Shown one piece after another: positions 6,473 to 16,300 of a DNA stretch of 22,220 nt. The translations under genes were made by a program, and so were the position numbers. How positions within the stretch are numbered: the stretch's first letter is position 1; the number at the start of each line of letters is the position of its first letter. The notes under the pieces are model-generated. The model ran no database searches, had not been told where the DNA came from, and worked only from the letters and a program-made list of their open reading frames with translations. Source of the stretch: CAZDXJ01 sp964509475 (GTDB lineage: Bacteria; Pseudomonadota; Gammaproteobacteria; Methylococcales; Methylomonadaceae); assembly GCA_964509475.1 (NCBI GenBank), contig CAZDXJ010000039.1:1-22220 (forward strand). Reading direction: 5' to 3'.

Positions 6473-8104
6473 TTATGAACGGTCTGTACCGCGATAACCC
6501 GAGGTAATCGGATAGCGTCTGTCGCGGCCAAAGGCCCGGGGTGTGATCCGGATACCTGGCGGTGACTGGCGGCGTTTGTATTCATTGCTATCGACCCGTT
6601 GGATGGCGCAGACAACGGCTTCCTTGGCAAAACCTTCAGCGACGATTTCATCAAACGATTTATCCTGTTCCACATAGCGTTCCAATATCGGATCCAAAAC
6701 CGAATAGGGCGGCAACGAGTCTTCGTCAATTTGATCCGGCGCCAATTCCGCTGATGGCGGCCGTTTGATGACCCGCTCCGGAATGACTGGAGACAGCTTA
6801 TTACGGTATTGTGATAATTGGTAGACCAACAATTTCGGTACATCCTTCAACGGGGCGAATCCTCCCGCCATATCGCCATACAAGGTTGCGTAACCCACAC
6901 TCATTTCGCTTTTATTGCCGGTCGTCAGTAACAGGCGTCCCTGTTTATTGGAGATTGCCATTAAAATAACACCGCGGCAGCGTGCCTGGATATTTTCTTC
7001 GGTGCTATCCTTCCTGGTACCGGCAAAAACCTCTTTGAGCAGTTCATCAAATGCCTGTACGGCCGGTTCTATGGAAATGATGTGATATTTCACACCCAAA
7101 GTCTGCGCTTCGGCAATCGCGTCATCGATGCTTATCTGTTGTGTATAACGCGATGGCATCAAGACCGCTTCAACCTGATCGGCACCCAGGGCATCGACCG
7201 CCAAAGCCAGCGTCAGTGCGGAATCAATACCTCCGGAAAGCCCTAACACACAACCGTGGAAACCATTTTTTCTCACATAGTCGCGTATCCCCAGCCGCAA
7301 GGCCCGGTATTCGCTGGATACCTCACTATAATGTGGCGCGATCTGGTGGATCAAGGGTTGGCAGGTTTCTGCATGGCAATCAAACGTCACCACATCCAAC
7401 TGCTCTTCAAATTCCGCCGCCCGGTATACCGTATTCCCTTGCGCATCCATCACAAACGAGGCACCATCAAATACCAGTTCATCCTGGCCGCCAACCTGAT
7501 TGACATAAACCACCGGAATGTCTGTGTTCTTGATGCGCTCTTTGACCACATCTTCCCGATCATGAATTTTACCGGCATGAAAAGGCGATGCGTTGAGGTT
7601 GAATAGCAATACCGCGCCCGCCTGCCGGCTTTTTTCAACCACGCCGGGCCGCCAGATATCTTCACAGATACTCAAGCCAATCGGGATACCTTTTAATCTG
7701 AACACGCACACCGAATGGCCCGGACTGAAATAACGTTTCTCATCAAACACGCCATAATTGGGCAGCCGGTTTTTTCGGTAAATCGCCTTTATTTCACCTT
7801 GTTGCAAAACCGCAGCACTGTTGAACAAGGTTTCGCCATCCGCTTCAGGAACACCGGCAATCACACAAATATCTTGCACCCGGCTGGTCAGAGTTCGTAA
7901 ACCCCGGTTTGCGCGTTTGATAAAATCCTTGCGCAGCAATAAATCTTCAGGTGGATAGCCGGTTATCGATAATTCAGGAAAGACAATGACATCGGCGTGC
8001 AAGCGTTCCCTGGCGTCGCGGCTCAGGTCCAGCATTTTTTCAACATTGGCGGCAATATCACCGACCAAAGGGTTCATTTGGGCTAAAGCGACATTCAGTT
8101 TCAA
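6473..8104 (-). CDS. nadE: Glutamine-dependent NAD+ synthetase
   Basis: A 543-aa two-domain enzyme that catalyses the last step of NAD+ synthesis: nicotinic acid adenine dinucleotide + glutamine + ATP gives NAD+. The N-terminal nitrilase-type glutaminase (about 1-260) shows the Glu-Lys-Cys triad in VFPELSITGYPPEDLL (Glu44), YRKNRLPNYGVFDE (Lys111) and SICEDIW (Cys147). The C-terminal synthetase has the PP-loop LSGGIDSALTLALAVDALG (SGGIDS at 290-295) and the conserved TTGNKSEMSVGYATLYGDMAGGF region. The length matches family members of the long, glutamine-using type. The start overlaps the sucD stop by 4 nt, and the stop is 2 nt before the lon-like ATG. Confident. Confidence 0.96.
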   Translation of the reverse strand: MKLNVALAQMNPLVGDIAANVEKMLDLSRDARERLHADVIVFPELSITGYPPEDLLLRKDFIKRANRGLRTLTSRVQDICVIAGVPEADGETLFNSAAVLQQGEIKAIYRKNRLPNYGVFDEKRYFSPGHSVCVFRLKGIPIGLSICEDIWRPGVVEKSRQAGAVLLFNLNASPFHAGKIHDREDVVKERIKNTDIPVVYVNQVGGQDELVFDGASFVMDAQGNTVYRAAEFEEQLDVVTFDCHAETCQPLIHQIAPHYSEVSSEYRALRLGIRDYVRKNGFHGCVLGLSGGIDSALTLALAVDALGADQVEAVLMPSRYTQQISIDDAIAEAQTLGVKYHIISIEPAVQAFDELLKEVFAGTRKDSTEENIQARCRGVILMAISNKQGRLLLTTGNKSEMSVGYATLYGDMAGGFAPLKDVPKLLVYQLSQYRNKLSPVIPERVIKRPPSAELAPDQIDEDSLPPYSVLDPILERYVEQDKSFDEIVAEGFAKEAVVCAIQRVDSNEYKRRQSPPGIRITPRAFGRDRRYPITSGYRGTDRS

Positions 8105-8970
8105 GACAGCAAATCCTGCATACGTTGGCCAATTTCGGTGGGCGCATCGACAACACTGACTCCGGCTGCCTGCAAAGCACTTACTTTGCCGGCTGCGGTA
8201 CCTTTACCACCGGTGACAATGGCACCGGCATGGCCCATGCGTTTACCGGGGGGGGCTGTGCGTCCGGCGATATAGGAAACCACCGGTTTGCTGACTTCCT
8301 CCTTGATATACTGAGCCGCCTCTTCCTCTTCACTGCCGCCGATTTCGCCGACCATAACGATACCCTGAGTCTGTTCATCCTGTTGAAAAAGACGAATGAC
8401 ATCGATGAAATTCATGCCGTGCAAGGGATCACCGCCAATACCGACGCAGCTACTTTGCCCCAGACCCTGACGGGTGGTTTGCGCAACCGCTTCATAGGTC
8501 AATGTCCCGGAACGGGAAACAATACCAACAACGCCCGCTTGATGGATAAAGCCGGGCATGATGCCAATTTTGCATTGGCCCGGGGTAATGACCCCCGGAC
8601 AATTGGGACCGACCAATAATGACGCAGAGTTTTTCAGCACCATTTTCACTTTCTGCATATGCAAAATGGGGATACCTTCGGTGATGCAAACGATCAACTT
8701 GATGCCGGCGTCTTCGGCTTCAAGAATGGCGTCGGCGGCAAAAGGCGGCGGTACGTAAATCATCGTTGCATCGGCGCCGGTGCTGTCAACGGCTTGCTGT
8801 ACGGTATCGAAAACGGGTAAACCCAGGTGGCTGCCACCCCCTTTGCCGGGCGTCACTCCACCAACCAGTTGGGTACCATATTGCAGTGCCTGTTCGGAAT
8901 GGAAACTGCCCTGTTTGCCGGTAAACCCCTGACAAATTACTTTGGTATTTTTATCGATTAATATGCTCAT
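8101..8970 (-). CDS. sucD: Succinyl-CoA ligase, alpha subunit
   Basis: A 289-aa alpha subunit of ADP/GDP-forming succinyl-CoA synthetase, the substrate-level phosphorylation step of the TCA cycle. The CoA-binding Rossmann domain is seen as CQGFTGKQGSFHSEQALQYGT (residues 13-33) and GPNCPGVITPGQCKIGIMPG (121-140). The catalytic phosphohistidine is His247 in KRMGHAGAIVTGGKGTA. The length is that of E. coli SucD. It overlaps sucC by 4 nt upstream and nadE by 4 nt downstream, so stoichiometric, coupled translation with sucC is expected. Malate-CoA ligase (MtkB) is a close relative and cannot be fully excluded from sequence alone, but no serine-cycle gene is nearby. Confidence 0.94.
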   Translation of the reverse strand: MSILIDKNTKVICQGFTGKQGSFHSEQALQYGTQLVGGVTPGKGGGSHLGLPVFDTVQQAVDSTGADATMIYVPPPFAADAILEAEDAGIKLIVCITEGIPILHMQKVKMVLKNSASLLVGPNCPGVITPGQCKIGIMPGFIHQAGVVGIVSRSGTLTYEAVAQTTRQGLGQSSCVGIGGDPLHGMNFIDVIRLFQQDEQTQGIVMVGEIGGSEEEEAAQYIKEEVSKPVVSYIAGRTAPPGKRMGHAGAIVTGGKGTAAGKVSALQAAGVSVVDAPTEIGQRMQDLLS

Positions 8971-10130
8971 GCCTGCTCTGCCAATTCAACTGCTTTTTTC
9001 GTCGCGACTTCCAAATCATCGGCGGCGATTACTGCCAGTTCCGAATTATTCAACAAATCCCGGCCCTGTATCGCATGGGTACCTTCAAGGCGCACGACAA
9101 TGGGTACCTGGACATGAACTTGTTCAACCGCCTGTAAAATACCCTGGGCAATGACATCACAGCGGACAATGCCGCCGAAAATATTGACCAGCACCACTTT
9201 GACATTTTCATCCGATAGGATCAGTTTAAATGCGCTGGCGACACGCTCTGCCGTTGCACCACCACCAACATCAAGAAAGTTTGCCGGCTTGCCGCCGCGT
9301 AGTTTGACTAAATCCATGGTCGCCATGGCCAGGCCGGCGCCATTGACCATACAGCCAATGCTTCCATCCAGGGCGATATAATTCAAGCCGATGGCCTGGG
9401 CCTGATTTTCTTTTTCGTCTTCCTGATCGGCATCCCGTAAGCGGGCGATATCGTCATGCAGAGCAAGCGCGTTATCATCGAACGCAATTTTGGCATCCAG
9501 GGCGATCAACTCACCGGAATCGGTTTCGATTAATGGATTGATTTCAACCTGACTGGCATCTTTGTCCAGGAACAAGCGAAGCATTGCTCGCATGATCTTT
9601 TCCAGTTCACGCATCTGGGCCGGGTTCAGACCCAGCGCAAAACCAAATTTCCGGCATTGCCAGGATTGCAGTCCGGCGGCTTTGACGGTAGTCATCAAAA
9701 TTTTTTCCGGCGTTTCCTGAGCCACGCTTTCGATATCCATGCCGCCGGCAGCGGAGGCGATGAACATCAGGCGTTCACTGGCCCGGTCCAGAAGCAGGCT
9801 GAAATAAAATTCTCTTTTTATCGGGCGGGTTTCTTCAATCAATACTGCCGTTACCGGCAATCCCTCGGCGCCGGTTTGATGAGTCACCAAACGGCTGCCT
9901 AACAATCTCGCGGTTACCGCTTCCGCCTGGGCCAGATTTTCAACAATTTCAACACCGCCAGCCTTGCCCCGGCCACCGGTATGGACCTGCGCCTTTATCA
10001 CCCAACGGTCGCCAGCCAATAAGTCCAACACGCTTTTCAGCTGTTGAACATCCCGGGTTACTCTTCCTTCAGGCGTTTTTATGCCATAGGCCCGAAAAAG
10101 TTGTTTGGCCTGATATTCATGTATATTCAT
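8967..10130 (-). CDS. sucC: Succinyl-CoA ligase, beta subunit
   Basis: A 387-aa beta subunit with an ATP-grasp N-terminal domain (MNIHEYQAKQLFRAYGI, WVIKAQVHTGGRGKAGGV at about 43-60) and metal- and nucleotide-binding text SQVEINPLIETDSGELIALDAK (about 193-215). A C-terminal CoA-ligase domain follows, with GAGLAMATMDLVKLRGGKPANFLDVGGGA and VNIFGGIVRCDVIAQGI. The length is within one residue of E. coli SucC. It is the first gene of the minus-strand operon sucC-sucD-nadE-lon-like. The ATG at 10130 follows AGGAG with a 10-nt spacer, which supports the start. MtkA, the malate-CoA ligase beta subunit, is the close alternative. Confidence 0.94.
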   Translation of the reverse strand: MNIHEYQAKQLFRAYGIKTPEGRVTRDVQQLKSVLDLLAGDRWVIKAQVHTGGRGKAGGVEIVENLAQAEAVTARLLGSRLVTHQTGAEGLPVTAVLIEETRPIKREFYFSLLLDRASERLMFIASAAGGMDIESVAQETPEKILMTTVKAAGLQSWQCRKFGFALGLNPAQMRELEKIMRAMLRLFLDKDASQVEINPLIETDSGELIALDAKIAFDDNALALHDDIARLRDADQEDEKENQAQAIGLNYIALDGSIGCMVNGAGLAMATMDLVKLRGGKPANFLDVGGGATAERVASAFKLILSDENVKVVLVNIFGGIVRCDVIAQGILQAVEQVHVQVPIVVRLEGTHAIQGRDLLNNSELAVIAADDLEVATKKAVELAEQA

Positions 10131-10140
10131 ATATAATGCG

Positions 10141-10145
10141 CTCCT
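10141..10145 (-). promoter_or_regulatory. Ribosome binding site of sucC
   Basis: AGGAG on the minus strand, 10 nt before the sucC ATG. It fixes the start of the operon's first gene. Confidence 0.7.
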
Positions 10146-10249
10146 GTGCGCAATTTGTTTGTAATGCTACTATACTTTGTACGGTCGTGGATCATTCATC
10201 AAATCATTGCCTTCAAATGAAGCTGTTTTGTTGAATTTAGCGATGGGGT

Positions 10250-10270
10250 AGGTGCGGATCTGCCGCACCT
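10250..10270. repeat. Perfect 8-bp stem hairpin
   Basis: AGGTGCGG and CCGCACCT form a perfect 8-bp stem around a 5-nt loop. A similar start, ATGTAGGTGC, is cut by the right edge of the window at 22211-22220. This may be one member of a dispersed intergenic repeat. Confidence 0.5.
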
Positions 10271-10407
10271 GCATTCAACGCATATTTTTTTGACTTAATG
10301 GCGGCGGTCACCGATGGGGTTTCCCAATGAGTGAACGCACTGCATCGCTTCTGGCAACAATCCGTATATTCAAAAACCGACTCTATCATAAATCTTCTTT
10401 AACATAG

Positions 10408-12036
10408 ATGCACAATAATAACCGTATGATTTATCCCTGTCCGTTTTCAAAAAGATATGGGATTCCTGCGAAACAGGCCTGGCTGTTATTAAATATTTTT
10501 TTTCTTTACCGGATTATTATAGCCAGTTTGTTTTCAATGCTGTATTTTTCGCATTTTGGGCCTTCATTATTGGGTTCTCTGGATGCGGAGCTGTATGATA
10601 TCAGTGCATTGGGTTATTTCATATTTTCCGTGATTGCCGGTCTCAGCCTTTTTCTGCGTTATCCCGATTATCCGGTACAGGCGCAGTTATTCATTTTCGC
10701 GGATATTGTTTTTATCACCCTGTTAATGCATGCCAGTGGTGGTATTACCAGTGGCATCGGCATATTGCTGGCCGTTACAACGGCGGCGGGTGGTTTTTTG
10801 GTTGGTGGCCGTTGTGCAATGGTGTTTGCTGCCATTGCCACGTTTGCAATCTTTTCCGAACAGATTTATGCCGATCTTGGTCTTGGGCTGATGACCGCTT
10901 ACACCCATACCGGCATGTTGGGCGCTTCATTTTTTGCCATTGCCTTTTTGTCCTATTTTCTGGCCTTGCGTACCGAACAATCGGAAAGCCTTGCTTTGCA
11001 GCAAAAACAGACCATTTCCAGGTTGCAGGAACTCAACCATTACATCATCCAACATCTACAATCGGGTATTCTTCTCGTCAATCAGGATCAAACCATCAAG
11101 ATGGCCAATGAATCGGCGTTACGCTTGTTGAAAATAACGCTATTACCCGATAGTTTACAGGATATAGCGCCGCAATTAGCCGAAGCCTTTGAGCATTGGC
11201 ATACCGATTCCCGTCACAACAGCATTAATCTGCCACTGGCTGAAGATACCCAAATCCAGGTTATCTTCAACCGCTTGCCTGTTAAGCGCGAATCCGTAAA
11301 TCTGATAATTCTGGAAGACGAAAAATTATACAAGCAACGCTTGCAACAAGGCAAACTGGCTTCTCTTGGACGGTTGACAGCAAGTATCGCTCACGAAATC
11401 AGGAATCCGTTAAGTGCAATCCATCATGCCGGCCAATTGTTGTCGGAAAGTTACAATCTTGATACCCGGGACAAGCGTTTGACGGAAATCATTCAGACCC
11501 ATTGCGCCAGGGTCAATAAAATTATCAACGATATTTTGCAATTATCCAGGCAAAGCCGATCCCAGCGGGATAATATCGAACTGGTTTCCTGGTTAAAAAA
11601 TTACCGCAGGCAGTTTTTAACAGAAAACCATCTTTCAGAAAAGCAATTCATTTTGCAGACAAGTGCAGAGCGGATCAATATCCTGTTTGATCAGGAGCAT
11701 TTGAAACAAATTCTTGACAATCTTTGTTTGAATGCCTTGAAATATGGCAAGGCGACCGAGGATTATATTTTGTTGCGTATTGTATTTGATTCAACAACCC
11801 ACAGTCATGATATACAGATTATTGATCATGGTCCGGGCATTAAACCGGATCATGCTGCACATCTTTTTGAGCCTTTTTTTACAACTTCTACAACAGGTAC
11901 AGGACTGGGGCTTTACATCAGTAACGAGCTGGCCGAGCTTAACCAGGCGCAATTGTTTTATCATCCGGGCCAGGAGCGTGGCAGTTGTTTCAGCCTGATC
12001 ATTCCGGATGCTGGAAATCAAATGATTGCAATATGA
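10408..12036 (+). CDS. pilS: Sensor histidine kinase PilS
   Basis: A 542-aa inner-membrane sensor kinase for the type IV pilus regulator PilR. Six hydrophobic segments lie within residues about 24-190, the PilS-type polytopic sensor. A PAS-like region follows (about 205-300: QHLQSGILLVNQDQTIKMANESALRL). The H-box is ASIAHEIRNPLSAIHHAG with phospho-accepting His329. The ATPase domain shows the N-box (QILDNLCLNALKYG), G1 (DHGPGI), the F-box (FEPFFTT) and G2 (GTGLGLYI). The ATG at 10408 or the one at 10426 could be the start, and neither has a strong ribosome site. Its stop overlaps the pilR start by 4 nt. In Pseudomonas, PilS senses pilin level in the membrane and controls pilA through PilR. 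Confidence 0.92.
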   Translation: MHNNNRMIYPCPFSKRYGIPAKQAWLLLNIFFLYRIIIASLFSMLYFSHFGPSLLGSLDAELYDISALGYFIFSVIAGLSLFLRYPDYPVQAQLFIFADIVFITLLMHASGGITSGIGILLAVTTAAGGFLVGGRCAMVFAAIATFAIFSEQIYADLGLGLMTAYTHTGMLGASFFAIAFLSYFLALRTEQSESLALQQKQTISRLQELNHYIIQHLQSGILLVNQDQTIKMANESALRLLKITLLPDSLQDIAPQLAEAFEHWHTDSRHNSINLPLAEDTQIQVIFNRLPVKRESVNLIILEDEKLYKQRLQQGKLASLGRLTASIAHEIRNPLSAIHHAGQLLSESYNLDTRDKRLTEIIQTHCARVNKIINDILQLSRQSRSQRDNIELVSWLKNYRRQFLTENHLSEKQFILQTSAERINILFDQEHLKQILDNLCLNALKYGKATEDYILLRIVFDSTTHSHDIQIIDHGPGIKPDHAAHLFEPFFTTSTTGTGLGLYISNELAELNQAQLFYHPGQERGSCFSLIIPDAGNQMIAI

Positions 12037-13370
12037 AAACACCGCGCACACTGATTATTGATGACGAGCCGGATATCCGCGAACTTCTGGAAATCACCCT
12101 GGAACGGATGGGTGTTCAAAGCCTTAGTGCGGAAAATATTACCGCCGCGCAACAGATATTGGCAAGGCAACCGATCAACCTTTGTCTGACGGACATGAAA
12201 TTACCGGATGGTAATGGTCTGGAGCTGGTGGAATACATCAATAAACATTATAAAAACATACCGGTGGCGGTCATTACTGCGCATGGCAATATGGAAACCG
12301 CCATACAGGCGATGAAAAACGGTGCTTTTGACTTTATCTCCAAGCCTGTGGACCTGGCGACTTTAAGACGCCTGGTCAACAATGCACTTAAAGTTAGACA
12401 TGCGGAGCTGCCTGAACGCCGATCCAGACATATATTGCTTGGCGAATCACAGATTATGCAGCAAATTCGCGGCAAGATAAGCAAACTGGCACGCAGTCAG
12501 GCGCCGGTTTATATCAGCGGTGAATCCGGATCGGGCAAGGAACTGGTCGCGCGTCTGATTCATCAGCAAAGTCCACGTCATGAAAGACCTTTCATTGCGA
12601 TAAACTGCGGCGCCATTCCACACGAATTAATGGAAAGTGAGTTTTTTGGTCATAAAAAAGGCAGTTTTACCGGCGCCCATTCCGATAAACAGGGTTTGTT
12701 TCAGGCCGCTGAAGGAGGAACCTTGTTCCTCGATGAAGTAGCGGATTTGCCCCAATCCCTGCAAGTCAAATTATTACGCGCCATCCAGGAAAAAAAAATT
12801 CGTCCGGTTGGCGATCATCAGGAAATATCGGTTGATATCCGCCTGCTCAGCGCGACCCACAAGGATCTTGGCAAAATGGTTCAGGAAGGCTTGTTTCGAC
12901 AGGATTTGTATTATCGAATCAATGTCATAGAACTGCGCGTTCCGCCATTGAGAGAAAGAAATGATGATATTCCTCTCTTGACCCGGCATATATTGCAACG
13001 CCAGGCCAATGATAATGGCCTGCCGGTTCCGGATATCAGCAGCCAGGCTTTGCTCGCCTTGCAGAATTATTATTTTCCAGGTAACGTGCGTGAACTGGAA
13101 AACATACTGGAACGGGCTTTGGCTTTGTATGATGGCAAAATCATCAATGTCGATGATTTAAATTTACCCATAGGCCGGGAAACCCTGACCGAAGCCCCGT
13201 GTTTTGACCCTTCTAAAAGTTCGCTAGAGGATTATCTGGAAAACATGGAAAGAGAGGCAATCAGCGAAGCCTTGCAGAAAAACCGCTGGAATAAAACCGC
13301 AACCGCGCAATCCTTGGGATTGACTTTCCGATCGTTACGCTACCGTCTGAAAAAACTGGGTCTGGAATAG
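12033..13370 (+). CDS. pilR: Sigma-54-dependent response regulator PilR
   Basis: A 445-aa NtrC-family activator. The receiver domain (1-120) carries the acidic pair IIDDEPD and phospho-acceptor Asp54 in CLTDMKLPDGNGLE. The AAA+ domain (about 135-370) has Walker A GESGSGKELVAR, the sigma-54 contact loop GSFTGAH, Walker B GGTLFLDEVADLP, and the arginine-finger region RQDLYYRINV. The C-terminus is a Fis-type helix-turn-helix (NRWNKTATAQSLGLTFRSLRYRLKKLGL). The ATG at 12033 overlaps the pilS stop in an ATGA junction. A longer open frame from 11985 lies inside pilS and is not used here. The GSFTGA form of the loop is normal for PilR. It activates type IV pilin genes, none of which lie in this window. 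Confidence 0.94.
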   Translation: MKTPRTLIIDDEPDIRELLEITLERMGVQSLSAENITAAQQILARQPINLCLTDMKLPDGNGLELVEYINKHYKNIPVAVITAHGNMETAIQAMKNGAFDFISKPVDLATLRRLVNNALKVRHAELPERRSRHILLGESQIMQQIRGKISKLARSQAPVYISGESGSGKELVARLIHQQSPRHERPFIAINCGAIPHELMESEFFGHKKGSFTGAHSDKQGLFQAAEGGTLFLDEVADLPQSLQVKLLRAIQEKKIRPVGDHQEISVDIRLLSATHKDLGKMVQEGLFRQDLYYRINVIELRVPPLRERNDDIPLLTRHILQRQANDNGLPVPDISSQALLALQNYYFPGNVRELENILERALALYDGKIINVDDLNLPIGRETLTEAPCFDPSKSSLEDYLENMEREAISEALQKNRWNKTATAQSLGLTFRSLRYRLKKLGLE

Positions 13371-13396
13371 CGCCGCCGGCTAAAAATCATTTGTCT

Positions 13397-16300
13397 ATGC
13401 AATACCAGGCATTCAACAGCGCCACAACCGAACTGCATACCGGTATTAATCTTATCGAGGCCAGTGCCGGCACTGGCAAAACCTATGCGATTGCAATGCT
13501 GGCATTGCGTTTTATTGTCGAAAAAAATATCCCGGTCGATAATTTGTTGATTGTTACCTTTACCAAGGCCGCGACCGGGGAGCTGAAGGAACGGGTGCGG
13601 ACACGATTGAGTGAAGCCCGGCAAGCGCTGAACGGGCGGGGACGGGAGGCCGACAAAACCATCATGCAGTGGCTTGAACGGCTGGATATCGAACCGGACC
13701 AGATACGTCAACGCATCGAGCTGGCTTTACTGGATATTGATCGGGCCGGAATTTTCACGATTCACGGTTTTTGCCAGCGTGTCCTGCAAGAACATGCCCT
13801 GGAGAGTGGACAGCTGTTCGATGTGGAACTCAGCGATGATGTCGATGCGATCCGGCAAGCCTGCGCCGACGATTTTTGGCGCAAGCAGGTTTATCCGCGT
13901 GACCAAAAACAAGCCAATATTCTGCTTGATATTGCCAAAACCCCCGATGCCTTGTTAGCCAGCATCAAGGCTATCAAAGCGGGCATGATCGTTCATCCGG
14001 TGGTAGACGATCTGGACAGCGCTTTGCAAACCCTGCTTGCCCGCGAATCTGCGGCAAAGGTCCAGATACGCAAGAACATGGCAAAATTGCTTGACTCCGA
14101 TCAGTCCCGTTTTCTCATGACCCCTTATGTCAGGGCGCTGAACAAACACCGGGCAACGCTGCATAGCTGGTGCCAGGAAAATAACGCAGAGGCTGTTTTC
14201 CCTGGATTGGATGCTTTGTATCTGTTTACCCATGCAGGTATTATGAATGGGCTCAAATTCAGGAAAACAAAAAGCCAGACTCCAGAGCAACGCAAATTAC
14301 AATATCTTGATGAGTTATCCATCGGCACGGCAGCGGTCGATGCCTGTTATGGCGCTTATCAAAAGGTCGGACTCAGCTTTCGCCGCGGCCTGCACGAATT
14401 TATTGAGCAAACCCTGCAACAGCGGTTACAGCGCCTTAACCTGTTATCCTTCGATGATTTGATTGGCCGGCTGCATGACATATTGACTGATGGTGCTGCC
14501 GGTTTGATCGAGGTCTTGCGTAAACGCTTCAAGGTTGCATTAATCGATGAATTTCAGGACACCGATCAGCAACAATGGTTTATTTTTTCAAACCTGTTCG
14601 CTCATCGGGACGGCTATCTGTTTCTGATCGGTGATCCCAAACAAGCGATTTACCGGTTCCGCGGTGCTGATATTTTTTCTTATTTCAATGCCCAGCAACA
14701 AGCTGAGCAGCACTATACCCTGGATAAAAACTGGCGCTCCCATCCTGATCTGGTTGGCGCGGTCAACCGTTTGTTTGAAAATACTGAAACCCCGTTTTTG
14801 TTTGAACAGCTGCCGTTCAAGCCGGTACAAGCGGCACGCACGGCCGGGGATGGTGCGCTGTTGGTTAATGATTGCGAGCTTGCGCCCATGCAGATTTGGC
14901 AATTTGCCAAACATGCCAGCCGGGAGCATTGGAATCATTTGGAAACCGCCTACGTTGAACAACAAATCCGTATTGCCGTCGTCAATGAAATTTTACATCT
15001 GCTGGTTCCGGGCAATGGTTTTCGCCTGACCGTTGCCGGAGAGAAACAACGGCCCTTAAATGCCGAGGATATCGCCATTCTGGTATACAGCCACAAACAA
15101 GCGCGCAGCTATCAAAAACAACTGAGCCAGGCTGGTGTGATATCGGTTCTGCACAGTACCGAATCGGTATTTGCCTCGCAAACGGCGACTCGGTTATTGT
15201 TTTTGTTGCGTGCCATAGCCCGGCCGGGTCATGTCGGCTTGCTCAAACAAGCACTGACTTTGGAGTGGTTTGCCCTGGACGGGCCTGGTCTGCTGGAAAT
15301 CAGCCAAGACGAACAACGGCTCGATGCCTGGTTATCACGTTTTCAGGATTATCATCGATGCTGGCAAAGCCAGGGCCTGATGGCGATGATGTTGGGTTTG
15401 CTGGCCCGCGAGCGCATACAGGAAAAACTGTCCAGGGCAAGGGATGCACAGCGGCAATTGACCGATTTGTATCACTTGCTGGAGCTTTTGCAACAAGCCA
15501 CGATTGACGAACATCTAGGCATCAACAAGACACTGGACTGGTTAAACCGCGCCATGCAGGAAGCCCGCAAAGGCGAGCAACAACGCCTACGTCTGGAAAG
15601 CGATGCCCGGGCGGTAAAAATCATCACCATGCACAGCGCCAAGGGCCTGGAATATCCAGTGGTGTTTTGTCCCTGCCTGTGGCAACACAAGCATCGGTCT
15701 TCTGGTATTGTTACTTGTCACGAACAAGGCCGGTTCATTGCTGACCTGGGTTCTGAAATGTTCATACAACGCCAGCAACAGGCCTTGCAGGAACAATTGG
15801 CTGAAGAGCTGCGCCTGCTTTATGTCGCCCTTACGCGGGCAAAATACCGTTGTTATCTTGTGTGGGCGGATATGCACAAAAACCACGAGCCTAATACCTC
15901 GGCATTGGCCGGGTTATTGTTCAACCAGCAGCCGGCCACCAGCTTTTGTGAACAACAAAAAATCTTGCAGGCACTCTGTCAACAAGAACCATCCGCCTTT
16001 CATTACCGTTTACTGCCATCGGATATCGCCTTGTCCGATTCTTGTCCGGCAGAACCTGTTGATTTACAAATTTCTCCGCGCCAACGCCGCCGGTTGCTAC
16101 AAAGCCATTGGTCGATGAGCAGTTACACCGCCTTATCCGCACTGAGCGTGCAGGAAAGCCCGGAAACACCTCTGGACAAAGCCCGGGAACCCGTCGGCAT
16201 TGGCGAAAAAGACGATCAAACCGATACCGATTTACCCAAAGGGGCACAGACCGGAAATGTTGTGCATGTATTACTGGAAACTCTGGAGTTCGATGTTTTG

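Larger units (their letters stand above)
10131..10407. other. Divergent intergenic region sucC / pilS
   Basis: A 277-nt region that should hold the promoters of both the sucCD-nadE operon (-) and pilSR-recBD (+). No confident -35/-10 pair was found. A TATAGT-like box (read on the minus strand near 10168) is a possible -10 for sucC. A hairpin, AGGTGCGG (10250-10257) with CCGCACCT (10263-10270), sits in the middle and is not followed by a T-tract. No small gene was seen. Confidence 0.55.

Noticed and set aside
8125..8619. 164-codon plus-strand frame inside sucD
   Set aside because: It is antisense to sucD and low in domain-like content. It is explained by the coding pattern of the opposite strand.
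11985..12032. N-terminal extension of PilR upstream of the ATG at 12033
   Set aside because: The extra residues lie within the pilS coding end and do not match PilR. The ATGA junction at 12033 gives the canonical receiver-domain start.
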